NCBI GenBank assembly: GCA_037013495.1
Contig: CM072807.1
Coordinates: 2,825,001-2,889,000 of the forward strand
DNA length: 64,000 bases
Origin: Hippophae tibetana
Taxonomy: Eukaryota; Streptophyta; Magnoliopsida; Rosales; Elaeagnaceae
Direction: 5' to 3'
Part shown: in pieces, positions 25,557-38,000 of the stretch
Numbering within the stretch: position 1 is the first letter of the stretch
Layout of the letters: each line of letters starts with the position of its first letter
Program-made: the position numbers and the translations under genes
Notes under the pieces: model-generated
Seen by the model: the letters and a program-made list of their open reading frames with translations, nothing else
Databases searched by the model: none
What the model was told of the DNA's origin: nothing

Positions 25557-25786
25557 AGATACCAAGAAATTGTAGGAAAATAATGAAAAACTAGTAAAAT
25601 TTTAATACACAATAAAATATAAAGATAGGTTTGATAGGATGAATATAGAAACTTTTAATATATTAATCTAAATTTGTAATATTTAGAGAATAAAATTTAA
25701 ATTTTATAATAATTCTTATTATCGTAAATATTATCTTTTAAAATTATATAACTTATTTTATATAATATAAATAAATCTTATTGGTA
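25557..25786. repeat. Right copy of the ~225-bp direct repeat flanking element A
   Basis: Partner of 20262-20490, in the same orientation. Excluding element A and its target duplication, the two copies would have lain about 1.6 kb apart. Beyond 25786 the two copies diverge abruptly. Confidence 0.7.
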
Positions 25787-26655
25787 ATTAATTAATAAAA
25801 AAAATTATCATATAGTTTTTAGATTGATGCATATTATTAGTTTCATTTATGTCATAAAAGTTACATGTTAGATAATAAATAAGTTAAGATAGATTATTTT
25901 TTGATGCACATGATAATTTAACTATATAAATTAGATTAATATTGGGCTAATTATTTGTGCTAGTCTTTCTTCATATAACAACATATATTATTTTTGTTTA
26001 AAAGTAATATACATTGATTATTTTTTTAGTTGGTATGACATCATTTAAAACAAAAATGGTAATTTTAATACAAAAATTAATTAATTATTTTCTTAATTGT
26101 CATCAATAAAAATTTAATTAGCTCATAAATGAATTAATAATAAAAACATTTTATTATTCGTTTGTATACAAGAAAAATCAACCAAAATTAAAAAAAATAC
26201 AAAATAAAAAATTAAATGCAGAGAACAACCAAAATATAGATTTTTTTTTTGTCTAAAATTAACAAAATAATTATTTATAAAAAATATATTTATTATAGAA
26301 TTTTTTTTATATTTATTAACATAGCGGGTGGAAAACAACTCAATCTTAAGTAGACTTTTTTATATATAAAAATAACACTTTTAAAAACATAATAATACAA
26401 ATAGTATTTTAATAATATTAAATATAATTTAATTAAATAAACTTCAATATTTAATAAACTTAAAATGATATAATTTAATTTAAACTATATCTAATTAAAT
26501 ATTGTTTAAAATAAAATTATATAAAATATTTTTAATAATAATATTTTTATAATTATAAAATTTAAAAATATTATTTTATTATTATAAATTTTAAAAATAT
26601 TATTTTTATTATTATAAATTTTAAAAATATTATTTTATTGTTTTAAATTAATAGC

Positions 26656-26849
26656 GGTGGTAACGAAGATGTCTCTTATCTCTTACAGTTAGTTTTAAAG
26701 TCTATGTCATTCCCTTAATATCAGTGATAGTGATTTATATTATTATAGATGGGGTGGTAACGAAGATATCTCTTATCTCTTAAAGTTGGTTTTAAAGTCT
26801 ATGTTATTCCTTTAATATCAGTGATGGTGATTTATATTATTATGGAGGT
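26656..26849. repeat. 97-bp tandem duplication
   Basis: Two adjacent copies each start ggtggtaacgaagat and contain 'tctcttatctctta', 'agttttaaagtctatg' and 'aatatcagtgat'. The offset is 97 bp, with about ten differences. No coding potential. Confidence 0.85.
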
Positions 26850-27097
26850 GTAAAAATATAATTCACTAGATCATATATTCGTACATATTAAATACTAAGT
26901 ACAACATAAATTTTAATAATATATATTATATTATTTGACTTATAAATGGTTGCAGAATAATTAATGGTATATTATTTTCTTTCTATTATACTCGTAGAAG
27001 ACTTCTAAAATGAATAATATTAAAAAAAATTAAAATTTATAATCATAAAAATAATATATTTTTTAATTTATATATTTTCGTTATAAAAAAAACTTAA

Positions 27098-27463
27098 TTT
27101 ATTATTTTATATCAAATGTTATTCAAATTAAACTATATTTATTTAGATCAATTTAATATTATTAATATGTTATTTTTATTATTATAAATTTTAAAAATAT
27201 TATCTCATAATTTTCAATAATATTCATATTTTTTCTACTTTTACCAAACAAAGTATTATAATATTATATTTTAAAGTGAAAGTTCATATTAGTCCCTTTA
27301 TTTATATAAAAAGATGTTGTTTAGTCTATTAACTTTGAGAACGTGGTATTTAGTTTTTTTTGTCTATAAAAATGATGCCAAAAATATATTTTTAGAAATT
27401 TTATTTTTAAAAAAAATAAATAAAAGTTATTATGGATATTCTAGTTATAGAACGAGGATAAAA
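27098..27463. repeat. Direct repeat, copy 1 (~365 bp)
   Basis: Nearly identical to 28418-28801, in the same orientation 1.3 kb apart. Shared markers include 'agtccctttattta', 'aaaagatgttgtttagtc', 'atgatgccaaaaatata' and 'ttctagttatagaa'. The second copy has a small extra 'aatattaaatatt' block. The pair could be LTRs of a small non-coding element or a segmental duplication. Confidence 0.8.
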
Positions 27464-28417
27464 TGCGATAATACTCTCACTAATTATATTTATAATTTTT
27501 TAGTTTAATAGGGTGAGAATAAATGACGAAAATACCTCATCTATAGCTGTTTAAAATTTTTTATAAACAAAAATCTTTTTATAAATAAAATAATTAATTA
27601 GCATCTTTTTATAAGTAAAAAGGTTAATAAACACATTTTTATAAGTAAAATGATTAATAAATACTTTTTTAAAGTTATATAAATCAAGAAAGTATAAAAT
27701 TAAAATAATGTTTTAATAAGAAACTTAAATTATCTTTAAATAATAACATACAAGAAGTAATAAACTGTGTTTTAAAACAATTAGTCATAATTTAGTATCA
27801 GAATCATACGAAAGAAAAATATATCATTAAATAAAAAGTTAACATTATTAAATATTTGACACATTAGTGATTTTAATTATAAAAATCAAGGATATTTAAA
27901 CTCTTTTTATAAAAGAAAATAATATATGCAAAGATATGTTAAAATTTACTAACAAAAATTTTCCCTAACAAATCATTATAATTATTGATTTTATCTCTGG
28001 TGAATTTATAGTGATTATTATATATTTTTTATTTTAACAATCTTTAATTAATTATAAATTTGAAAATATGTTTATAGATATACCATTAAATATAAAGATG
28101 AATTTGAGTTATAATATATAACCACAAAAAAAAATGATATGATATTAAAAAAATGTGAGTTGAATTAAAAAATATATAATTACAAATATAAAAAACATGA
28201 CAGCATCACGAACAACACAAATTAGGAAATGCGATCATAAACTTGTAGCATGGGAACAAATTAGTTGGTTATTTCTCATCTTGTGTCCTATTGTTTTTCT
28301 TTTAGGCCTAATTCTATAATTATGAAAAAAAATGAAATTAACAAAATCGAAGCACCAAATTAAAAAAGACCCAAAATTTAATTCAAAATCTCAATAATGT
28401 CAAATACCCACACCCTA

Positions 28418-28801
28418 ATATTATTTTATATCAAATATTATTCAAATTAAACTATATTTATTTAAATCAATTTAATATTAAATATTAAATATTTAATATT
28501 ATTAATATGTTATTTTTATTATTATAAATTTTAAAAATATTATCTCATAACTTTCAATAATATTCATAATTTTTCTATTTTTACCAAATAAAGTATTATA
28601 ATATTATATTTTAAAGTGAAAGGTCATATTAGTCCCTTTATTTATAAAAAAAGATGTTGTTTAGTCTATTAACTTTGAGAAGGTGATATTTAGTTTTTTT
28701 ATGTATAAAAATGATGCCAAAAATATATTTTTAGAAATTTTATTTTTTAAAAAAATAAATAAAAGTTATTATGGATATTCTAGTTATAGAATGAGGATAA
28801 A
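28418..28801. repeat. Direct repeat, copy 2 (~380 bp)
   Basis: Partner of 27098-27463. Both copies end at 'gaggataaa', after which the sequences differ. Confidence 0.8.
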
Positions 28802-29441
28802 GCTTCTACCAATATCCATCCACCTTCGTTTGAATCCAAAGCCACACATCAGCTTCATAGCATTATCACAATTATCAAGCCTATTGGAGTTCAACAACGA
28901 TTACACGTGCGATTTGAATTTTTAATAGATTTATCCTTTCATTCTCTCCAATTATATTAAAACTTATTAAAAAATTAAATCTTTTAAAAATTTAAAATAT
29001 TGAGATAAATACTAACATTTTTTATACATTTATCACTTTATAAGTGTGAGTTCTATATCACATTTTTATAATTTAATAATTGAAATAATTAAGTCTCTAA
29101 CAAATGACGTTCATTAATGATATTATGTTAAAAAGTTTTAAAAAATTAATTTTTTAAAAAAGTTAAACTATTAAAAAATATTGGCGTTTAGTTTTTCATA
29201 TCCTTTAAAGGTGGTGGTTGGTTTTGTAGGTTGAAAGATGTTAATTGTATATTCACGATAAAATGGATGAAAATATATATGGTGATATACGTTCTTGTTT
29301 TTAAATTATGCCTTTATGAACTAAAATAAACCAAAACTAAAAAACTTAAAATATTTTTCTTTTCCAATATTATTAAATATCACACCTTAAGTCTTGTTTA
29401 TTAAGCTTAGGTACTCGAATCGTTATTATTCATTACATTTA

Positions 29442-30054
29442 TGTTGTGTTTGGTTTGAGAGAATGAAAATTAATCAGAATTGATTTTTTTCATTTTTGTG
29501 TTTGATTGGATTGAAAAATGAGTCAGAAATGAAATCGATTCTTAAAGGAGAAGGAATTGTGATTTCTTCTCCCCTTTTAGAAATCATGATTTCATTCTTA
29601 TCTATTTTTTTTTCAATTTTACCCTCATCTCAATATAACCCTAAATCCTAAACCCCAAATCCCAAATCCTAAAACTCTAAACCCTAAATCCTAAATCTCA
29701 AATCCTAAAACCCTAAACCCCAAATCCTAAACCCTAAATCCCTAAATCTTAAATCTCTAAATCCCAAATCTCAAACCTCAAAACCCTAAACCATATTTTA
29801 AAAAATAATAATTTCAATAATGTATGTTGTCTGACGAAAAAATAATAATTAAATAATATTATTTAAACTTTATTAAATATAAAGGTATTAAAGTAATTTA
29901 TAGTTTTTTCTCATTAAATTCTAGTGACAAACCAAACACTATAATATTGATTACTTCTTTGATTCCATTGATCAAACCAAACAACATTAACATTGTTTCA
30001 TTCCCATTTCATTTCATTCAAATTTTTATTTTATTCTGTGAACCAAATATCACG
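29442..30054. mobile_element. Tourist-like MITE with TTA target duplication
   Basis: The left end reads tgttgtgtttggtttgagag and the right end, reverse-complemented, reads cgtgatatttggttcacag. These are imperfect inverted ends of the 'tgtttggtt' type often seen in PIF/Harbinger-derived MITEs. The trinucleotide tta flanks both ends (29439-29441 and 30055-30057), matching the 3-bp TTA/TAA preference of that superfamily. The interior has no transposase and carries a telomere-like array. Confidence 0.55.
29638..29792. repeat. Degenerate telomere-like (CCCTAAA) array
   Basis: About twenty units of the form aaccctaaatcctaaa and close variants occur in a row, resembling the plant telomere repeat CCCTAAA with frequent single-base changes. 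The array sits inside the candidate MITE at 29442-30054, far from any chromosome end in this window. Confidence 0.75.
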
Positions 30055-32025
30055 TTAGTTTTTCAAATTATTATTATTTATTATACTTAAGTATCAAAAA
30101 TTAATAAAATTAGAAACTCAAGTGTGCCATATTAATTATGTTTTAAGCTTCTAATTTAAAACTTATATATTAATGAAAATATAATTTGAAACCAACAAAA
30201 TCCTTCGTACTATATTTGGATAGTGGGTTATGCGGATACAAGATGTTAGACTTATGTGATGGAATAAGAAGATGTAACATATATATATATATATTATAAA
30301 AAATAAACTTTAAAATTGTTATATTATTTAATATTTATAAATAAATTACAACATTTTGACATATGTATGTTGGGAGGCAAGAAAAATAAATAAACTTACA
30401 AGTTAATCTATATAATTTATTTTTAGATAATTATTTAATAAAGTTATTTATATTTATATCTTATTTATAATTTCATAGTTACGTGATAAATGTAGAATAT
30501 CATATAAAAGTTTAAGTTTTGGTATTATCATTATATACATTATATTTAAAAAATTAATTTTTTAAATGTATAGCATAAATTTAAGAGTCATGATATTATT
30601 ATTTTGTACAAATGATACTTGAAAATTTTATTTTTTAAGACTTATTAACTTTAAAAAATGTGATGATGAAGAAGTTGAACTATTACATTTAAAATTTTAA
30701 TTTTTTAAATTCGTATTATAAATTTAAGTGTATTTATAATATTATTGTGTATATATGATGCTTTAAAAATCAAATTTTTAAAATTTATAGTATAATTTTT
30801 TTTAAAAATGGGACGACGACAACGAAAAAATTATTTAAATGTAATTTAATTAATACATGATTTAAACAAAAAAAATCATAATTTCATAGAAATGTGATAA
30901 GTGTATAATATCTTATTTAAAACATAATTTTAATTCTCGGTATTAACACTAAACATTTTATTCATTCAAGAATTGTAAGTGACAAAATAAAAAAAAATGA
31001 AATAATATCAACAAAGATAATGAAAATAAAACTTATTTAAGTAGTAAACAAATAAAATAATTATTTAAGGGTAATTTGTAGTCAAATAATAAGTATAGAA
31101 TACCATGTTTAAAAACATAAGTTCACGTTTTAGTATTGTTATTATATGCAATGCATTTATAAATCTAAATTTATAAATTCATAATATAAATTTAAGATTC
31201 TTGTTATTATCATGTAAAATGATACATTAAAATATAATTTATATACAAATGGTGCTTTAAAATTAAATTTTTTAAATTTATTATTTAAAAAAATAATATT
31301 TTTTTTATAAAAATAATCATAATTTCATAAAAAATTGATAATTGTAGAGTTCAACATTGAAAACATAAATTCAAGCTGAAAACTGGGGCTCGGATAGTGA
31401 GATACGCATCTTGTAATCAGGTAATTTGTTTAGTTTATCTGTATTGAGTTTGAGTTTTGACGGATGCCAACTCGATTTTTAGCTTGCACATCTGATGTCG
31501 TCCTTGACTTGTAACTCCTTTGTTTTTTCTTGATAATTTTATTACGCGATTTTGAAATGTTGTTTGAAATCCTATCCCGTCGAAAGCTCTTAGTTATTGT
31601 GGAGAAAATTAATTGTGGATCAGTGAGACTATAAGGCTACGATTTATTGAGGAGAAGGGACTTGATTGTTATCATTTGCTGGTTTCTTCTTTTGCTAGTT
31701 CTTCTGTGTAAGACCGGAAATTTTATTCTAGCGTTGTGATTGTGTTTAAAATATTATGATTTGCAATTGATAGGGTTAATTTCTCAAGAGGGTTTCTAAG
31801 TAGCTTATGCAACACTTCATCGTGCTCTGCCAGATTTGTACTTTGAATCCTTTGTCTGGACTTGAAAAGAGGAATTTGTTTGAGATTTTTGATGTCAATT
31901 GTAAATGAAATTCATTTAAAAAATTAAGTATTATTTACTGAGATGGAGGGATAATCTGCTGTCCGCATGTATTTTTTGGGTTGAATAAGTTATTTAGCTA
32001 CCCAGGTAGCTAGGAAACTGTTCAT
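30055..32025 (+). other. AT-rich intergenic DNA, then 5' flank and leader of the kinase gene
   Basis: From about 30400 to 31370 several diverged AT-rich copies recur, each near 'aatttcata...gtgataa.tgtagaatatc' (at about 30470, 30880, 31080 and 31320). From about 31370 the base composition becomes genic. A spliced leader is plausible: a donor-like aatcag|gtaatttg lies near 31420 and an acceptor-like ttagctacccag ends at about 32004, 22 bp before the kinase ATG. The leader intron is inferred, not proven. Confidence 0.45.
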
Positions 32026-35000
32026 ATGCAGCTGAATTGGTCTGAGAACTTGGTTGATGCAATGGTCAGTGAAGTTTCTGATTCATCAGGTCCATGGATC
32101 CAGAAAGAATCCACATCATCTGTTTCAAGTGTAGGTAAGAGTTTATGTAATAATGTATTAGTTCAGATGGGTGAGGAATTTTCCAATGGCTTTCTTCAGG
32201 ATCGGATCATGGGGGTAAGGGGTCCTGTAGATATTGTGTCTCAAGACCAAGATAAGACGGTTGAATACAATTTCAACCAGAACATGCAGTTGGGTTATGG
32301 CGATCTTGCTCGAATTCTGATGCTGAGGAGAATGGACTCACAATGTGCTTCTGAAACCTCTCCGTTTGTTATTGCAAAAGGGTCTCCTAAAGAGACCAAA
32401 GCTGAGGCTTATGTTGATGAATTGATCAAACTCAGTAAAGAGAAAGGTGATGGTGGGCTTCAATTGAGGAAGGCTTTTAATATACTGAACTGTGCTACAG
32501 GTGGCTTGGTATCAACTCCCTCACCCTTAAATAAACCTGAGTCCCCTCATTTCAACAATTTCATTAGTGGATCAGGAGCATCAGATGTTTGTCAATCTGA
32601 TAGAATGAAATTTCTTTGCAGTTTGGGAGGAAATTTTTTGCCAAGACCAAGTGATGGTAAACTCAGATATGTTGGGGGAGAGACACGTATTGTATCAATC
32701 AGGAAAAACATTTCATTTAATGAGCTTATAAAAAAAACTTCCAGCATTTGCCAGCAAGCTCATTCCATCAAGTACCAAATTCCAGGTGAAGATCTTGATG
32801 CTCTTATATCTGTGTCATCCGATGAGGATCTGCAAAACATGATAGAGGAATATCAGGGGTTTGAAAAGAATGATGGTTCTCAAAGATTGCGGATTTTTTT
32901 AATTCCATTTGGTGAATCTGAAAATGCATCTTCCTTTGAAGCAAGCACCACACAGCAGAGTAATCAAGAGTACCAATATGTCGCTGCAGTCAATGGCATG
33001 GTGGACCTCGATTGTAGAAAATCCTCTGGATGTCAAATTTCAGCGGCAGAAGCAAATCAACAGGAAACTAAGACTTTGTGGCTTCCTTTGGAGGTAAAGA
33101 GTAACACTAATGTCTTGCACTCTGATAATGGATCTCTTAACCAATCTTCCATTTTTTCTTCAATTCTGCCTCAGCAGGCAGACTTCAGGGGTGTTCTTCG
33201 ACAATCATGCATTGATAATTCACACAAGGGTAGCAGTGAAAGTAATTGCTCTTTTCTTACTGTGGAATTAACCCCTGAAAACTCTAGCATTAGCACTGCT
33301 GGATGTAAACATCCACCTCCTGGGAGAATGGCTATTGTGAATAATTACCTTCCGGATAAAGCTGATTCTGGACTGCCAGATAAGCCAAAGGCTCACCTCC
33401 ACAATCACAATCCTATTGATGAATTTGACACATCTTCAGTTGTTGGTCAAAATGATGGAAAGTTTGATGGATTCTTTCATTATAGGACAATACAAAATGG
33501 TAGGATATTTCACTCCGAAGATCTTGCCTCTTGCCCAGCATATCCTCTTAGCCTTTTTTCTGGAACCAATGATTTTATTGATTCTAATATTGGCATGCCA
33601 CATGCCTTATCTGATTCAAAGCTGCAAGAGAGTGGAGGGAGGTCTGCATACTATTCCCAAGAACTGATGAGCCCATCGTCACTCTTGAGCTTTACAAAGG
33701 CCCAATCATCTTTGCTGCTGAACTCAGGTGCTCTAAATGAAAAGCCAACCCAATTACATGGTAATGTTGATATTTTCAATCCTCAGGTACACAACAAGCA
33801 ACTGGGTCATGAGTCCATTGAATTGTTAGGAAGGCAGACCATGCCAAATTCTGCACCAGATTTAGAATCAGTTGGGAGGAACGGAATTGTTATGGTAGTT
33901 TCTGGTGATATGGATGAAAGTTTTCGAACAGCTGAAAACAGTAAGTGTAAATCTAATTTAGGGGGGCCAATGCCACACAGCCAAGATTCTTCAACTTTAG
34001 AAAAACTGAAAAAGATTGGTAAAGAAGATGCTTCATTGGATAAAGATGGAGAACTTTTTGGAGGTATTTCTACCACTGCAAGCATAAACGGTAATCCAAT
34101 ATTCATGGTTGGCTCTGGGGATTTATCTCCTGCATCCTCAGCCATGTCTTTCAAACCTTTGAAAAATAACTTGATGCAGCAACCCGAAAATAGTCAATGT
34201 CACAGCACCCTCTCTGATTTCCTTGTTGGTAGCCAAACAGTAGCTACTAACCAGAGTTGTGATTTAATGGGGAAAATGAATGGTCAAAGAGGAAATAATA
34301 TGTCTGGCATTATGGGTTCTGCAGTTACAGGCTTACATTTAAATGTCAGCCAGCATTCTCATGTTGAAAATCCTTTGCCTGATCTCATATCTGCACTGTT
34401 CAATGATTCAGTTTTTCTCGTACCTGCAGAAATTGAACCAGTTAGTGATATTGGTTTCAAAGAACATACACTGTCAAGTTCTACCAATTTGCATCCATTG
34501 CCTAGTTATGTTGATCCTTTTACATGCTTAAATCTGCAAAGCAGTGACCATTCATTGACACAGAATCCAACCCATGATGCTGCAATTAGGAGAGAGATCT
34601 CTCTTCTTGATGATGATATTTTAAACTGCCCCAGTCGAAAGGATGAGAAGTTTGGATTCGGGCGATCTGCTAATGAAAAGTCTGTTGCTGCAGACACCAC
34701 ATTAGCACAACCAAGTAGGAATAATGGAAGTAGGCAGTTGGAGCCACTGGTTATTATGGAAGATGTAGACAATGATATTTCTCCTGGTGCTCTATCTCCA
34801 TCTCTAGTTTCCCCAGGCATCATGGATGAGACTATTTCTGATGTTACCTTTGCATCAGTGGTGGATAGCATGATTCCAGATTCTGAGTTGGAGGTAACAT
34901 TCATTGACTTTACGGTTTTTGTGAGTTGTGTTTTTTCTTTGGTGTTAAATGATTGTTCTTTTTGTGTATAGGATGGAGAAGGTGGCGAGCAAGGAAAAAT

Positions 35001-38000
35001 TGAATCACTTTCTGATGCTATGATAGCTGAAATGGAAGCCAGCATCTATGGCTTGCAGGTTTTCACTGATTTCTTAATTATCATCTTGGGTTGAATATTT
35101 CATACCATATGGAAAGAGTAATATATTTACCGGAATGAGTTTTAATCTCATCTTAGTATTGCTACTTATGATAATATCTCAGATTGGTTTGGGTGTTGAT
35201 CAATCATGACAAAATATATATTTTCCATCATCTTTTATTTGAATTCGGCCATCTTCCTTGCATCTCTTTTTACATAGGTTTCTATTAAGTTGGAATTCTA
35301 TAAGCAACTGAACCTTGATGTCCTGGTGTTCAGATTGTAAGGGATGCTGATCTGGAAGAACTACAGGAGTTAGGATCTGGTACATATGGAACTGTGTATC
35401 ATGGAAAATGGCAGGGGTCTGATGTTGCTATAAAAAGAATTAAAAAGAGTTGTTTTGCTGGGAGATCAACAGAGCAAGAACGTTTGGTGGGTGTTGTTGA
35501 CAATATCTTCCTGGACAGTTTCGTTTATTTTTTCATTAATATACTTCTGGATTTATAAAAAGGTTGAATTATCCTTTTAACTTGTGACCTCTTAGACTTA
35601 TATAGATGCCATTTGAAGCTGAAATTGCTCAACTGAATGTACCAGATAAAGGACTTTTGGAGAGAGGCACAGATCCTCTCAAAACTTCATCATCCAAATG
35701 TGGTTGCATTTTATGGGGTAGTACCGGATGGAACTGGAGGAACATTAGCAACGGTAACCGAGTATATGGTGAATGGGTCACTTAGGAATGTCCTACTTCA
35801 AAAGGATAGGTAATTAATCCTTCATTTATATGTTCTTGATATGTTTTCAATTGTTATTTCATGTTCTTAATATGTTTCCAATTGTTATTTCATGTACTTG
35901 ATATGTTTCCAATTGTTATTTCATGTACTTAATATGTTTCCAATTGTTATTTATGATATTCTTGGAATATGGGCAGATCACTTGACCGTCATAAAAAGCT
36001 CATTATTGCAATGGATGCAGCTTTTGGCATGGAATACTTGCATTCAAAGAACATTGTCCATTTTGATTTGAAATGTGATAATTTGTTAGTCAACCTGATA
36101 GATCCGCAACGACCTATATGCAAGGTAAATTGTTTAGACAAACCCTATTGTTTAACCATATTCATGTATTTCATGATAACATTTTTTAAGTTTCGGGGCT
36201 TTATCTAATGCTAAATAATAGGATAAGTTTATTGAAAACTACTTTATAAGCTCAAAAATATTCCAATTTCTAGCCACGGAAAAAAGAGTCAAGATACAGC
36301 ATTTCCACCTATTTAGTGCAGCAGATGGCTTCTCTAGGAACTACCATCATTCCCCATTGCAGGTGGCTATTAGACAGTTTGAAGATGCTTGGAAGCATCT
36401 TGGGGGTGTTTTATGGCTAAGTTACTGCTGTTCACTAACATAAGACTCCCAGGATTTGGGAATTTTCTGATCCCAAGTGTTGGGCATAAATTTTAATAGG
36501 TTGGGGATTTTGGACTATCAAGAATCAAACGAAATACTCTGGTATCTGGTGGAGTGCGGGGAACTCTACCATGGATGGCACCAGAACTGTTGAATGGTAG
36601 TAGTAACCGGGTCTCTGAGAAGGTTGGTCGCACTCTAATATACTGTAGCAATCGTAACGGAGAATGGAAATGTTTGGTAAAGCAATTATTGACACGTTAT
36701 TGATTTTTGATAGGTTGATGTTTTCTCATTTGGCATTTCAATGTGGGAGATATTAACTGGGGAGGAGCCTTATGCAGATATGCATTGTGGTGCTATCATT
36801 GGTAAGTTACATCATTGTTCTACCCATATTTTAATGACACTCTGAAATAACATAGACGCTGTATAGTAAAAAAGATTTCCTGTATAGAATTTCATTGATA
36901 AAATATTTTTGCACCAGTTCTTGAAAGCTGAAATCTCTGTTTAACTTTGTGAAAATAGGATTTGAAATTTTCCTTGGATATGGATGATTACATTGTGGAG
37001 TATGAACCCACAGGTACAAGGATTGGATCACAGGATATGATTTCTAATGCAGAAAAAACATTTAATAATTGCTTACCAATATACAGACTTCTTGATGCCA
37101 GTTTTTTAAATGAGGTGGATCTGTTGCTACTTTTTAACATTAAAATATTATAATCAGGATAAACGTGTTTGCATGGTAATGCTAGAAGAGTTTTGATTGG
37201 CTAATTTAAATTTCAAAACAAAGCAGAATGATATCTCAATTATTCAATTAATTAACTTTTATATATTGGAGAAACCTGTAATTGGAAAAATATAATTTCT
37301 CGTACTAAACGCACTTTCCATAACAAAAATGAAAGAAAGTCAACCTATTCCTGCAATTGCGGTCAGTCTCGCTATCTCTTTAGTTGCCGTCCCCTATTTG
37401 CTCATTCACAATTACTACCACAAGAAAGTGGAAATAGCATTTTGGTCAGCTCCAGAGTTTGCGCTTTCTTCAACAGTGAAAAAATCACATGCTATGCCGA
37501 TCGAGAAAACAACATATATCCCATACAGAAGAGCTTAGACTCATACAGTTAAGAAGTGATAAGGAGTTAACGAAAGGAGCAAAAAAGTATGTATTTAAAA
37601 AAATTATTATCATGTTAGTTATTGATTGGATATAAAATTGGGGACGTAGGATAGTGAAGTGATTGTGTGATCACTTACCAACAGGTTTTGTTATTTGAAT
37701 TTTTTATATTTTGTGAATTATCTGTGTTCAAGTGACCGGACATGAATATGGGTGTGGATACTCAAACACTTTAATTTGGTGTAAATTTACAAAAAAAAAT
37801 AGAAAAATTAATATGTCTAACATCTAGATATGTATCAAAAAATTTAAGACTCTTTATGTTCTAAAAATTCTTAGTTATATATTTGGGTAAAATAATTTTA
37901 GAGTTTTTTTTGGTGACTTTCCTATTTTCTAGGTAAAATCCAATAGTAGTAATTGAATTTGAAGGTGGTTGTGGAAGTTTGCTGATTTTCTATTACCCGA

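Larger units (their letters stand above)
25787..29441. other. AT-rich intergenic DNA with short duplications
   Basis: No gene is recognisable; the ORFs are short and compositionally driven. The stretch contains a 97-bp tandem duplication (26656-26849), a ~370-bp direct repeat pair (27098-27463 and 28418-28801) and several copies of an AT-rich family containing 'attattataaattttaaaaa' followed by 'tatt'. A short GC-richer piece at 28800-28920 has no recognisable product. Confidence 0.55.

Noticed and set aside
26123-26338. 71-codon minus-strand ORF
   Set aside because: Phe/Asn-rich composition in extreme AT-rich DNA; no start context, splice context or domain.
29638-29792. CCCTAAA-like array as a chromosome end
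   Set aside because: Units are degenerate, the tract is only ~155 bp, and genes and elements continue on both sides, so it is interstitial.
34506-35045. 179-codon minus-strand ORF
   Set aside because: It is the exact antisense of kinase exons and crosses their splice sites; the plus strand has the recognisable conserved protein.
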